DNA of 64,000 bases from positions 4,092,001 through 4,156,000 of the forward strand of contig OZ271856.1 of the NCBI GenBank assembly GCA_965601975.1. Direction: 5' to 3'. The translations under genes were made by a program, and so were the position numbers. Of the stretch, positions 18,976-27,459 are shown one piece after another; the first letter of the stretch is position 1; each line of letters opens with the position of its first letter. A model generated the notes under the pieces. That model made no database searches. It saw only the letters and a program-made list of their open reading frames with translations, and was not told the DNA's origin. This DNA is from JANQIO01 sp965601975. GTDB taxonomy: Bacteria > Pseudomonadota > Gammaproteobacteria > Pseudomonadales > Halieaceae.

Positions 18976-20100
18976 CTATCCGCTGTACGGGGGCATCATT
19001 TTGCTGGTGACCGGCTGTCCCGGCCTCACCTGCTGGAGACCTCGGACAATCACCTGCTCCCCCTCCTCCACGCCGGAGAGCACGACGATACGATCATCTA
19101 CCCGTTCGTCGAGCACGACATTGCGCCGCCGCACCACACCCGCCTCCACCACCAGCACGTAGCTGCCTTCCTGGTCCGCCTGCACCGCCGACTGGGGGAC
19201 AAACAGGGCCTCGCTGATCTCTTCCTGGACAATGACCACCCGCACATACTGGCCGGGTACCAGCAGCCCGTCGGGGTTGGGAATGATCGCGCGGGATTCG
19301 AGTGTGCCGGTATCTTCAGAGATTCTGTTGGAGAAATAGTCGACGCGGCCGATGTCCGGGTAGAACACACCACTGCGCAATTCCAGGCGCACAACCAGGT
19401 TGCTCAGGTCGACGTCGTTCAGATTCCGCGAGTCCGCCTGGCCCATGCGCTGGACGATAATCTGCACAAACGTCGCCTCGGACAGCTGGAATAGCGCGTA
19501 GATCGGATCGACGCTGACCAGCGAGGTCAGCAGCCCGGTGGTGGGACCGACCAGGTCCCCGGTGGAATGGGTGCTACGTCCAATGCGGCCGGAGATGGGG
19601 GCCCGAATCTGGGTATAGCCCAGGTTGACTTCCGCGGTCTTGAGCGCGGCCTCGGCAGCCGCCACGCCGGCGTCCGCTTCCAGGCGATCCGCTTCCAGCT
19701 TGTCCATCTCCGTCTTGGAGATGTTCCCATCGGGCAGTAGCTGCCGCCCGCGGGCATAGTTGCGCTTCGCATTGGACTGCGTTGCCTTCGCTCGGGCCAG
19801 CTCGGCCTTTGCGCGCGCCAGCTCCGCTTCGAAGGCCGCGGGATCGATCTCGTAGAGCAGGTCACCGGCTTCGACGAACTGGCCCTCGCGAAACTTCCGG
19901 GATTTCAGGTATCCGGTTACCTGGGCTTCGATGGATACATCGTCGATGGCCTGGAGTCGGCCTACAAATGCGGACTTGGGCTGATGCGGGTCGAGAACCA
20001 CCTCATCGACGACAACCTCGATCATCGGCGGTGGGGGCGGTTCGCTGGTGCAGGCCAAAAGCGCGGCCAGCGTGGCGAGGGCCAGTAATCTCACGGACAT
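18976..20100 (-). CDS. RND periplasmic adaptor (membrane fusion protein)
   Basis: 374 aa from ATG 20100; an in-frame ATG at 20121 adds seven residues but has no ribosome site, while GGAGG precedes 20100. Lipoprotein signal LLALATLAALLAC followed by a proline-rich stretch. The barrel-sandwich halves (DVSIEAQVTGYLKSRKFREGQFVEAGDLLYEIDP and IRAPISGRIGRS) flank an alpha-hairpin rich in ELARAK, and a beta-barrel follows. It bridges the permease and an outer-membrane channel. First gene of adaptor-permease-CNNM. No regulator is adjacent. Confidence 0.93.
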   Translation of the reverse strand: MSVRLLALATLAALLACTSEPPPPPMIEVVVDEVVLDPHQPKSAFVGRLQAIDDVSIEAQVTGYLKSRKFREGQFVEAGDLLYEIDPAAFEAELARAKAELARAKATQSNAKRNYARGRQLLPDGNISKTEMDKLEADRLEADAGVAAAEAALKTAEVNLGYTQIRAPISGRIGRSTHSTGDLVGPTTGLLTSLVSVDPIYALFQLSEATFVQIIVQRMGQADSRNLNDVDLSNLVVRLELRSGVFYPDIGRVDYFSNRISEDTGTLESRAIIPNPDGLLVPGQYVRVVIVQEEISEALFVPQSAVQADQEGSYVLVVEAGVVRRRNVVLDERVDDRIVVLSGVEEGEQVIVRGLQQVRPGQPVTSKMMPPYSG

Positions 20101-20152
20101 TCCTTGCTGTTTCCTCCGCATAAGTTAGCAGACGCACCCGGCAAACGCGCAC

Positions 20153-20174
20153 AAAAAAGCCGCCCGCAGGCGGC
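20153..20174 (-). terminator. Intrinsic terminator after cytochrome c5 gene
   Basis: Read leftward: GCCGCC-TGCG-GGCGGC followed by TTTTTT. It ends the cytochrome transcript before the efflux operon. Confidence 0.85.
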
Positions 20175-20194
20175 TTCTTCCTTGACCGCGGGTA

Positions 20195-20629
20195 TTACTG
20201 GCTGTTGTCGACCATGTAATCGACGGCGGCGATGATTTCCTCGTCGCTGCAGGCCATGCAGCCGCCGCGAGCAATCATGCTCGTACCGGCCACACCGTTC
20301 AGGCCGCTGTCATGCAGGACGTCCGAACCCTTGGCGATACGATCCGCCCAGGCCACGGCATCGCCCAGTATGGGAGCACCACCGGCGCCGGAGGAGTGGC
20401 AGGCCACGCAGGCGGCATTGTAAACAGCTTCGCCGGAGCGGGGACCGGCAGACGCAGAAGCGCTGGCCGTCGCGGTACCGCAGGTGCTGTCACCCTGCAG
20501 GCAGACGTCGCCGTGGGGCTTGATACGCGCCTCGATGGCGGCGCGCTGCTCTTCGGTGATCGCCAGGGCGGCCAGGCTGAAAACGGCGCAGGCCCCAAAA
20601 ATCACCAGTTTTTTCAAAGACTTGGTCAT
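20195..20629 (-). CDS. Cytochrome c5-like periplasmic monoheme protein
   Basis: 144 aa from ATG 20629; the long frame to 21052 would run through the divergent GST gene. A signal peptide (LVIFGACAVFSLAALA) is followed by a linker, the heme site CVACH, the axial methionine in GTSMIARGG and the CMAC cysteine pair typical of the c5 family. An extra pair (VCLQGDSTC) sits in the linker. It is likely an electron carrier to a terminal oxidase or peroxidase. Monocistronic, divergent from a GST gene. Confidence 0.9.
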   Translation of the reverse strand: MTKSLKKLVIFGACAVFSLAALAITEEQRAAIEARIKPHGDVCLQGDSTCGTATASASASAGPRSGEAVYNAACVACHSSGAGGAPILGDAVAWADRIAKGSDVLHDSGLNGVAGTSMIARGGCMACSDEEIIAAVDYMVDNSQ

Positions 20630-20758
20630 GACTTCCTCAGTCTGGACTGTTTGCGGTGCGAAATTATAGCGGCTTAGCCCGCGGGCGGAAACTCGCAAAG
20701 CTGGTAAAAGCCCCGGCGCCTGCCTAACATCGTGCTTCCATTGACCCGAGGTCCCATC

Positions 20759-21379
20759 ATGAAACTGTACACCTATGACGTTGCCCCAAACCCACGCCGC
20801 CTGGGTTTGTTCCTCAAGTATAAGGGCATCGAGCTGGACACCCAGCAGATCGACCTGGGCACCAAGGAACAGCACGGCGATGAATACGGCAAGATCAACC
20901 CGCTGCGGACGGTTCCGGCGCTGGTCACCGACGAGGGCGCGGTACTGACCGAGGTCATCGCCCAGTGCGTTTACCTGGAGGAACTTCACCCGGAGAAACC
21001 GCTGCTGGGAAGCACGCCGCTGGAAAAGGCGCAGGTGATCAACTGGGACCACCGCCTTTTCCTGACCGGTTTCATGGCCATTGCGGACGCGTTCCGCAAT
21101 TCACACCCGGCCTTCAAGGGCAGCGGTATGCCCGGCCCGCTGGCGGTGGAGCAGATACCCGAACTCGCCGAGCGCGGCATGCTTCGCCTGAAGCATTTCT
21201 GGCCGGCGATGGACGATCAGCTCGGCAAGTCTTCCTGGGTGACGGGTGACAACTTCAGTTTCGCCGATATCGATATGTTCTGCATCGTGGAGTTCGCCGG
21301 CTGGATCAAGGAGGGCATTCCCGAAGACTGCGCCCACCTGAAGGCCTGGCACGAGCGAGCCAGCGCAGAGCTGGCCTAG
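20759..21379 (+). CDS. Glutathione S-transferase family protein
   Basis: 206 aa from ATG 20759. An N-terminal thioredoxin-like domain begins KLYTYDVAPNPRRLGLFLKYKGIEL, with cis-Pro in TVPALVTDEGAVLTEVIAQCVYLEE. The C-terminal helical domain has WVTGDNFSFADIDMFCIVEFAGW, the usual N-capping and hydrophobic staple region. Cytosolic, probably conjugating glutathione to electrophiles; the substrate is unknown. It is divergent from the cytochrome c5 gene. Confidence 0.88.
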   Translation: MKLYTYDVAPNPRRLGLFLKYKGIELDTQQIDLGTKEQHGDEYGKINPLRTVPALVTDEGAVLTEVIAQCVYLEELHPEKPLLGSTPLEKAQVINWDHRLFLTGFMAIADAFRNSHPAFKGSGMPGPLAVEQIPELAERGMLRLKHFWPAMDDQLGKSSWVTGDNFSFADIDMFCIVEFAGWIKEGIPEDCAHLKAWHERASAELA

Positions 21380-21495
21380 GGCAATGCCCTGTATCCCGGC
21401 GGCCTGGCGCCGCCGGGAACCCGCCAACTCCCTCAAGTTTTTCTCCCAATCGGTCGATAAACAACAGCACTCTTACCCTGCGTGGTGCTGACATA

Positions 21496-22671
21496 ATGGC
21501 CACAAAAGAAGCGGCTGGGCCCGTCGTTGGCTCCATGGAGCATTTCCGCGAAGGCGTCATCGACAAGCTGTTGACGGGTTGCTCGGTCATCGCCCTGGTG
21601 GGCGTCCCGACTTCCCTGTCACGCATACCCGAAACCGGCTGGATGCCGATGTACGCGATACACGTGATTCTGGGCAGCATTGCGGTGGGCACGTTCCTGG
21701 CACGCGGCCGAATTCCCGGCCGCGTCAAGTTCGCCATCGTGATCACGCTGTTCTACGGCGTGGGTATGGTGGGCATGGTCAACATGGCGCTGGTGGGTGC
21801 CGGTATCTGGTGGCTGGTCGTGAGCAGCCTGTTGATTGGCGTGCTGTACTCGCCGCGCATAGGCCTGTGGGCCACCCTGGGTGCATTTTCCTTCGTCGGC
21901 ATCGTCGCCTACTTGTACGTGAACGGCTACCTGCAGCTGACGATGGACGCAAATCACTATGTCACCGTCTGGTCTTCCTGGGCCACGCTGGTGATCGCCA
22001 CCACCATCATGCCCTTTTTCGTGTTCCAGGCGATCGCCACCCTGCAATCGGAAACCGCCAGCCTGCTCCAGCAGGTCCAACTGCAACGGGACGAGATCGA
22101 GCGCCTAGCCACCCACGACCAGCTCACCGGCCTGCTGATGCCCAAGGCACTGGAAGATCGACTGGAGCACGCCATCGCCCGCAGTCATCGCACCGGGAAA
22201 CGCCTGGCCCTGATGTTCCTGGACCTGGACCGCTTCAAGGCTGTCAACGACACCTACGGTCATGCGGCGGGGGACCGTGTGCTGGAAGTGCTCGCCGAGC
22301 GCTTCAACACCGTGCTGCGAGAGACTGACAGCAAGGGACGCATCGGCGGCGACGAATTCGTCTTCGTGCTGGAACAACCCGGCAACGAGCAACAGATTTC
22401 CGCCATCGCCCAGCGATTGGTGGACGCGGCAGCTGATCCGGTTGTTTTTGGCGACCACTCGCTGGAGGTCGGTGTCAGCATCGGCATCAGCCTTTGCCCG
22501 GAAGACGGCAGCAACGCGTCCAGCCTGCGACGGGCAGCCGACGCAGCGATGTATGACGCCAAAGCAGCAGGCCGCAACGGATTCAAGTTCGCCAGCAACC
22601 CTCCGGCGCAGGGACCATTGGACGAGGCGCCGATCAGCGTGCTGCCGAAGTCGATACCCGCGCAAAGATAG
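21496..22671 (+). CDS. Membrane diguanylate cyclase (copy 1 of tandem pair)
   Basis: 391 aa. About six membrane helices in the first 185 residues (from VIALVGVPTSL to IMPFFVFQAIATL), a short coiled coil (ETASLLQQVQLQRDEIERLATHD), then a GGDEF domain with intact GGDEF active site and an RETD inhibitory site five residues before it. It should make c-di-GMP from GTP and be product-inhibited. The membrane part resembles no named sensor known to me. The next gene is a close paralogue with the same architecture, so this is a tandem duplication. Confidence 0.9.
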   Translation: MATKEAAGPVVGSMEHFREGVIDKLLTGCSVIALVGVPTSLSRIPETGWMPMYAIHVILGSIAVGTFLARGRIPGRVKFAIVITLFYGVGMVGMVNMALVGAGIWWLVVSSLLIGVLYSPRIGLWATLGAFSFVGIVAYLYVNGYLQLTMDANHYVTVWSSWATLVIATTIMPFFVFQAIATLQSETASLLQQVQLQRDEIERLATHDQLTGLLMPKALEDRLEHAIARSHRTGKRLALMFLDLDRFKAVNDTYGHAAGDRVLEVLAERFNTVLRETDSKGRIGGDEFVFVLEQPGNEQQISAIAQRLVDAAADPVVFGDHSLEVGVSIGISLCPEDGSNASSLRRAADAAMYDAKAAGRNGFKFASNPPAQGPLDEAPISVLPKSIPAQR

Positions 22672-22865
22672 CCTTAGCGATTGCTGTGGCAAGACGCCAC
22701 AAAACAAAACCTTGTGGCATAATTATTATAATTATCAGCCACTTAGGTTAGTCTCGCGAAATACTCGTCACAGATCACCGGCGGGCAATGGTTTAAAGAA
22801 ACGCCGGTGTTTTGCCGAAACAGCTTGAAGGGTAGTTGTTTCCATGCCTTGGACAGGGAGAGGCC

Positions 22866-24029
22866 GTGGAGGATACAAATCAAGCCGAGGTAGGCTCAGT
22901 CGGGCATTTTCGCGATGCCATGGTCAACCGCTTGTTGACCGGGTGCTTCATTATCGCGTCCGTGGGCGTGCCCATTTCGCTCTCGCGCATTCCGACCACG
23001 GGTTGGATGCCCCTGTATGGGTTTCACTCCCTGCTGGGCGTAATCGCCATCAGCACATTCCTGGCGCGCCAGCGGCTTTCCCCCCACATCAAACTCGGCA
23101 TCGTCGTCGTGCTGTTCTACGGCGTCGGCATTGTCGGCATGGTCAACCTGGGCCTGCTGGGCGCCGGCGTCTGGTGGCTGGTTGTCAGCAGCCTGTTGCT
23201 GGGCGTGTTGTACTCTCCCAAGGTCGGGTTGTGGGCCACCTCGGCCTCCTTCGCCTTCGTGGGCCTGGTGGGCTACGGCTTCGTATCGGGCCACCTGCAG
23301 GTGGCGATGGACGCCAACCAGTACCTGGTCAGCGCCTCATCCTGGGCCACGCTGATCATCGCCACCTCGATCATGCCCTACTTTGTCTTCCAGGCAATCG
23401 CCACGCTGCAGCTGGAAACCGAGCAGCTGGTGCAGCAGGTGCAGGAGCAGCGGGATGAGATTCACCGGCTGGCGACACACGACCTGCTGACGGGGCTGTT
23501 GATGCCCCAGGCCCTGGCGGAGCGGCTGGACCATGCCATTGCCCGCAGCCACCGCACCGGCAAGCGGCTCGCCCTCATGTTCCTGGATCTCGACCGTTTC
23601 AAGCGGATCAACGACACCTATGGCCACGCGGCCGGCGACCACGTCCTGAAAGTGCTGGCCGAGCGCTTCGCGGCGCAGCTGCGCGAAAGCGATACCAAGG
23701 CGCGCATCGGCGGCGACGAGTTCATTTTCCTGCTGGAAGAGCCCGGCAGTCGGAACGAGCTGGCAGTGGTCGCAGAGCGGCTGATCAAGGACGCCGCCAC
23801 ACCGGTTGAGTTCGGAGACCTCAGCCTTCAGGTCGGTGCGAGTATCGGTATCAGCCTGTACCCGGAGCACGGCTACGATACCGTCGACCTGCGCCGCGCT
23901 GCAGACCAGGCGATGTACGACGTCAAGGCGGCGGGTCGCAACGGCTTCCGCTTCGCCAAGGACCTGACCGAGGTCGAGCGTACCCGGGAACCAACCCTGG
24001 TGCAGCTGGTGCCCAAGCGCGCTGACTGA
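22866..24029 (+). CDS. Membrane diguanylate cyclase (copy 2 of tandem pair)
   Basis: 387 aa from GTG 22866, supported by GGGAGAGG five bases upstream and by alignment to the start of copy 1 (GSVGHFRDAMVNRLLTGC against GSMEHFREGVIDKLLTGC). It has the same six-helix sensor, coiled coil and GGDEF domain, with inhibitory site RESD and active site GGDEF. The 194-base gap from copy 1 has an AT-rich stretch near 22720 that could hold a separate promoter, so the paralogues may be expressed differently. Their tails after the GGDEF domain differ. Confidence 0.9.
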   Translation: MEDTNQAEVGSVGHFRDAMVNRLLTGCFIIASVGVPISLSRIPTTGWMPLYGFHSLLGVIAISTFLARQRLSPHIKLGIVVVLFYGVGIVGMVNLGLLGAGVWWLVVSSLLLGVLYSPKVGLWATSASFAFVGLVGYGFVSGHLQVAMDANQYLVSASSWATLIIATSIMPYFVFQAIATLQLETEQLVQQVQEQRDEIHRLATHDLLTGLLMPQALAERLDHAIARSHRTGKRLALMFLDLDRFKRINDTYGHAAGDHVLKVLAERFAAQLRESDTKARIGGDEFIFLLEEPGSRNELAVVAERLIKDAATPVEFGDLSLQVGASIGISLYPEHGYDTVDLRRAADQAMYDVKAAGRNGFRFAKDLTEVERTREPTLVQLVPKRAD

Positions 24030-24032
24030 TCT

Positions 24033-24629
24033 TCAGCGGCCGGTTGGGTACTGGGGCTGCGAGGCGATTTTCACGAACGCCGGGCGAGCGGTGTGTCCGG
24101 CAAAGTACCGCGCCAGCGCCGGGTAATCGTCCAACGCATTCGCACCGAACCACTTCAATCCATTGGCCAGCGCAATATCGGCGACGGTGAAACGATCTGC
24201 TGCGATGTAGGTCTTGCGCGATAGCTCCTGCTCAAGGAATGCCAGCGTCGCTCCAAGTGAGGCCGAAGGGGCGGGATCGTCCCCGGGCTGCCGTGCCGGG
24301 TCGGCCGACTCCAGTGTACTGACCGCAAAGAACAGCCACTGCAGGACCCTGACGTAGTCGCTGTCGGAGGGATCGGGGAGCAGGTCGGCCCGGTCGCGAA
24401 AGCGCCCGGCGAGGTACAACATGATGGCGCCGGATTCGAAGATCACCTCGCCGTCGATGTCGACGAAGGGCAGCCGCGCCAGTCCATAGCGCTCGCGGAA
24501 TTCAGGCTGGCGATGCTCCAGGCCGAACACGTCGAGTACGCGGTAGGTGTAGGGCAGCCCCAGCTCTTCTAGCGTCCACTGCACGCGGTCGCTGCGGTTG
24601 TAGGGGCGGCCATAGAGCGTAATCTCCAT
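24033..24629 (-). CDS. Glutathione S-transferase family protein
   Basis: 198 aa. A thioredoxin-fold N-terminus (EITLYGRPYNRSDRVQWTLEELGLPYTY) with cis-Pro in LARLPFVDIDGEVIFESGAIMLYLA, followed by a helical domain with AADRFTVADIALANGLKW. Cytosolic. It belongs to a different GST subgroup from 20759-21379 and shares only the fold. Its stop is three bases from the convergent diguanylate cyclase stop. Substrate unknown. Confidence 0.87.
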   Translation of the reverse strand: MEITLYGRPYNRSDRVQWTLEELGLPYTYRVLDVFGLEHRQPEFRERYGLARLPFVDIDGEVIFESGAIMLYLAGRFRDRADLLPDPSDSDYVRVLQWLFFAVSTLESADPARQPGDDPAPSASLGATLAFLEQELSRKTYIAADRFTVADIALANGLKWFGANALDDYPALARYFAGHTARPAFVKIASQPQYPTGR

Positions 24630-24653
24630 GGCCTTTGAGTATAGGCGCCGCCC

Positions 24654-26465
24654 TCAGAAGCGGGGTTCCGCCTCGTTGAGCAGGACCGAACCGCCCCGCG
24701 GCAGGACAAAGTTGTAGCCCCAGACCTCGAACCAGCTGTAGCCATCATTGGGAGCGCCTTCGGGCTGCAGCCCCTTGCGACTGCGCTTCAGGTTGCCGAG
24801 GGAAACTTCCACCTCGCGCCAGCCGCGAACGTTGTCCACGAACGTGGTCTCATACAGCTCGGCCGTGTCGGGTGCGCTGTAGACGCGGACATAGTCGACC
24901 AGCATTGAGGCAGGCAGCTGGATGTTGGGATCGATCTGGCCACCGAACGTGCCGCCTATGGCCATATTGAGAATCAGGAACTGGGGGTCCTCGAAGACCC
25001 AGTCACCGGGGACGAGTTCCGGAGTCGCCGTGTGGTATTCGATGTCGTCGACATACCATGTGATCAGGTTCGGCTCCCATTCAACGGCGAAGGTGTGGTA
25101 GTCGTTGTAGACGGGCTCATCAAACAAGTACTCGCCACCGAAACTCTGGCCGGCGGAGTAGCCGGGGCCGTGTATGGTGCCGAAGATCTCGTTGGGCTCT
25201 TTCCCGACGAACTCCATGATGTCGATTTCGCCGGTGCGCGGCCAGCCCACCGAGCCAATATTCGTGCCCAGGGTCCAGAAGGCGGGCCACAGCCCGACGC
25301 CTGCGGGCACCTTGACCCGGGCCTCGATACGTCCGTAGCCGAATTCCTCCTTGTTATTGGTGATCAGGCGCGCCGACGTGTACTCACAGGTCCCGTAGTA
25401 GCAGCTCAGGGAACCGTCTGCCTCCTTCACCGTGATCACCAAGTTACCGTCGCCGTCCATCGCGGCGTTTTCAGGTTCGCCGGTGTAGGTCTGCCGCTCG
25501 CTGTTGCCCCAGCCGGGGATGCCGTTGGCGGTCCCGTCGCCAATCTCCGGCATCCAGATATCCGGGTTGGGCTGGGTGCCGGCCGGCTCATTGAACTCTT
25601 CGCTCCAGGTCAGCACCCAGGCTTCCTTGCCGGGATCCTGGGCACGGTTGTTCTTGATCTGTACCGTGACCGTCTCGCCGCTGCCGGTGCCGTAGTAGGA
25701 GAAGTTCAGGGTCTGGCGGCCCGCCCAGTTCCTGACCATGGCGAAGTTCTTGGTGAAGACCCCATCCTTGCCGTCCTCGTAGAGGTCCTCGGCTTCCAGC
25801 ATTCTCAGGAAGCTGCGCAGCTCGGTGTATTCCTCGCTGCCTGCGGCGATCGTGCTGACACCGCCGTGGGCCGCCGGGTTGCTGACGGTGTCGAGCATGT
25901 AGGCGCGGCCTTCTGACACCGTATCCAGGAAGCGGCCCAGTGCCGTGATGTTCTCGATGTCCTGCCGTTCAGAGGGGCCGGCCTCGAATACCAGCCGCGT
26001 CTGGCTGGCACTGCCGGTAGCGGTATGGCAGTCGAGGCAGTGAGTCTCAATAATCGGCCCGGCGATGTTTTCCTCGTAGAACGCATTGAGGCGGCTCGCC
26101 TCGGGCCTGAACACCGCCACCGAGGCCGGGGTGACAAAGCCCGGGAACCTCTCCTCCCACAGCGTGGCCAGGCTCGCGCTGACGTTGTAGTCGCAGTTAT
26201 TGCCTTCCGAGGCCTTGTCGCAGTTGAGATTCTCCCAGGCCGCGAACTCCCAGCCATCCCGGGGAACCGGCTGGTAGGAAACGATGTACTCCTCACTGAC
26301 GACCTCGTTGTCGGTACAGCGTGGGGCTTCCTCGCGGAACTCCTCCAGCGTACATCCGCGCTCGCCGGCCAGGCGCTCGACGATGTCGCCCTCACCCTCG
26401 ATGGCCAGCGGGTGTTTGCAGGCATGCAACAGGAAAATCGAAGTGATTATTAGAATTTTCTTCAT
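24654..26465 (-). CDS. GH16 beta-glucanase lipoprotein with CxxCH segment
   Basis: 603 aa from ATG 26465. Lipobox LHAC (Cys16). Residues about 25-105 form a Cys-containing InlB-like module (GWEFAAWENLNC). Residues 140-225 hold CLDCH (Cys143, Cys146, His147) in a PSCyt1-like context. Residues about 245-280 resemble the first half of a jelly-roll carbohydrate-binding domain. GH16 starts near 284 with catalytic GEIDIMEF (Glu413, Asp415, Glu418), and the last 60 residues resemble the second half of the jelly-roll. GH16 enzymes of this type cut laminarin-like beta-1,3-glucans; substrate is inferred. It is anchored to the outer or inner membrane by lipid. Confidence 0.85.
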   Translation of the reverse strand: MKKILIITSIFLLHACKHPLAIEGEGDIVERLAGERGCTLEEFREEAPRCTDNEVVSEEYIVSYQPVPRDGWEFAAWENLNCDKASEGNNCDYNVSASLATLWEERFPGFVTPASVAVFRPEASRLNAFYEENIAGPIIETHCLDCHTATGSASQTRLVFEAGPSERQDIENITALGRFLDTVSEGRAYMLDTVSNPAAHGGVSTIAAGSEEYTELRSFLRMLEAEDLYEDGKDGVFTKNFAMVRNWAGRQTLNFSYYGTGSGETVTVQIKNNRAQDPGKEAWVLTWSEEFNEPAGTQPNPDIWMPEIGDGTANGIPGWGNSERQTYTGEPENAAMDGDGNLVITVKEADGSLSCYYGTCEYTSARLITNNKEEFGYGRIEARVKVPAGVGLWPAFWTLGTNIGSVGWPRTGEIDIMEFVGKEPNEIFGTIHGPGYSAGQSFGGEYLFDEPVYNDYHTFAVEWEPNLITWYVDDIEYHTATPELVPGDWVFEDPQFLILNMAIGGTFGGQIDPNIQLPASMLVDYVRVYSAPDTAELYETTFVDNVRGWREVEVSLGNLKRSRKGLQPEGAPNDGYSWFEVWGYNFVLPRGGSVLLNEAEPRF

Positions 26466-26537
26466 GGTAGACGCGCCGTCATGTTTCCAGCAGGTAACTG
26501 TAAAAACTAGGTAGATGACGGCACGAAAACAAGCGCC

Positions 26538-26565
26538 GACCCCGCAAAGCACGTTGAGCGGGGTC
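26538..26565. other. Inverted repeat upstream of GH16 gene
   Basis: GACCCCGC and GCGGGGTC separated by 12 bases. No T tract on either side is long enough for a convincing terminator. Confidence 0.4.
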
Positions 26566-26589
26566 AGGCTTGCGACAAGGCGGACGCGT

Positions 26590-26700
26590 TCAGCGCTCGA
26601 CCGAGAGCATGTACTCCACGACGGCCAGGCGGGTTTCCTCGTCCAGGTAGTCCTGGGGCGGCATCTCCGGGTAGTCGCCGCGCTTCTTCACGGGGTTGGC
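26590..26700 (-). pseudogene. Duplicated 3' end of the beta-helix/cytochrome gene
   Basis: Bases 26594-26700 match 28604-28710 with one mismatch in 107. Read leftward the fragment encodes the last 36 residues of the 28600-30150 product (from NPVKKRGDYPEMPP to MLSVER, one Ala-to-Val change) and ends in its own TGA. It has no start and is a remnant or duplication, forming the left member of a direct repeat that encloses 1.9 kb with two foreign-looking genes. Confidence 0.9.
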
Positions 26701-26864
26701 TGAGCGGAATCACAGGGTTCCGAAAACGTCCCAACCTCCATGCAAGCAGATAACTGCAAGTTTAGTGCGGTCTCAATGCGACTCTCCCCCAAATTTGGTG
26801 AGAGAACCCGTGAATCTATCGCAGTAGTAGAAGTGCAGTGTCGCAAAGTAACGAGGAACGTTTT

Positions 26865-27422
26865 ATGAGCAACCGATATTTCCCACTACTAGTCCTACTG
26901 TTTCTGGCAGGCTGTTCGTCACAGATAAAAGTCTATGACGAAGCAGGGGTTGAACAGAAAGGGGTCCCCGTGAGGTCACCAGTACTCGTCGAGATTACAA
27001 CGACGGTTGAGTACGAGATTAGCCCTACCGTTCCGCAGGATGCTGCAAACTACGCGCTCATAGTGGAGCTCTGCAAGCCCACCGTAGAGCAATCCACATC
27101 ATTCCTTCCGCTTGGCGATATCAACTATGTGAGCTATGTACCCGCGACTTTCGCGAAAAGCGAGTTCACAGTGGACTATCTAGAAAACGGTGGGGTCAAG
27201 AGTATCAGCGTAAATTCCGATCCCGCTGCCACAACCGAATCAGCAGCAAACCTACTTGATGCCGTTCTGCCGTTTACAGCACTAAAAGCACCTGCTGCCC
27301 CGGCAGCTCCCGCTGCACTGATAGATACGGAGGCTTTAAGAAAGGCTTCCTGCATCAAAAAAAGCACAAAGATCACTTCAATCTGTGAACGAGAGCTTGG
27401 CTCACAAAGCTGTAGCAGCTAG
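26865..27422 (+). CDS. Lipoprotein of unknown function
   Basis: 185 aa from ATG 26865 with GAGG upstream. Lipobox LAGC after MSNRYFPLLVLLF. The mature part carries beta-rich stretches (VEITTTVEYEISPTV, KSEFTVDYLENGGVKSISVNSDP), an Ala/Pro-rich linker and four cysteines near the end (CIKKSTKITSICERELGSQSC). Not recognised. Base composition and codon use are clearly AT-richer than in the flanking genes. It precedes a secreted zinc protease by 37 bases in the same direction, so the two are probably an acquired pair; it could be a partner or inhibitor of the protease, with no direct evidence. Confidence 0.65.
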   Translation: MSNRYFPLLVLLFLAGCSSQIKVYDEAGVEQKGVPVRSPVLVEITTTVEYEISPTVPQDAANYALIVELCKPTVEQSTSFLPLGDINYVSYVPATFAKSEFTVDYLENGGVKSISVNSDPAATTESAANLLDAVLPFTALKAPAAPAAPAALIDTEALRKASCIKKSTKITSICERELGSQSCSS

Positions 27423-27459
27423 TGCGCAGTAACTCGATTCAAAATGAAGGAGAAATGAT

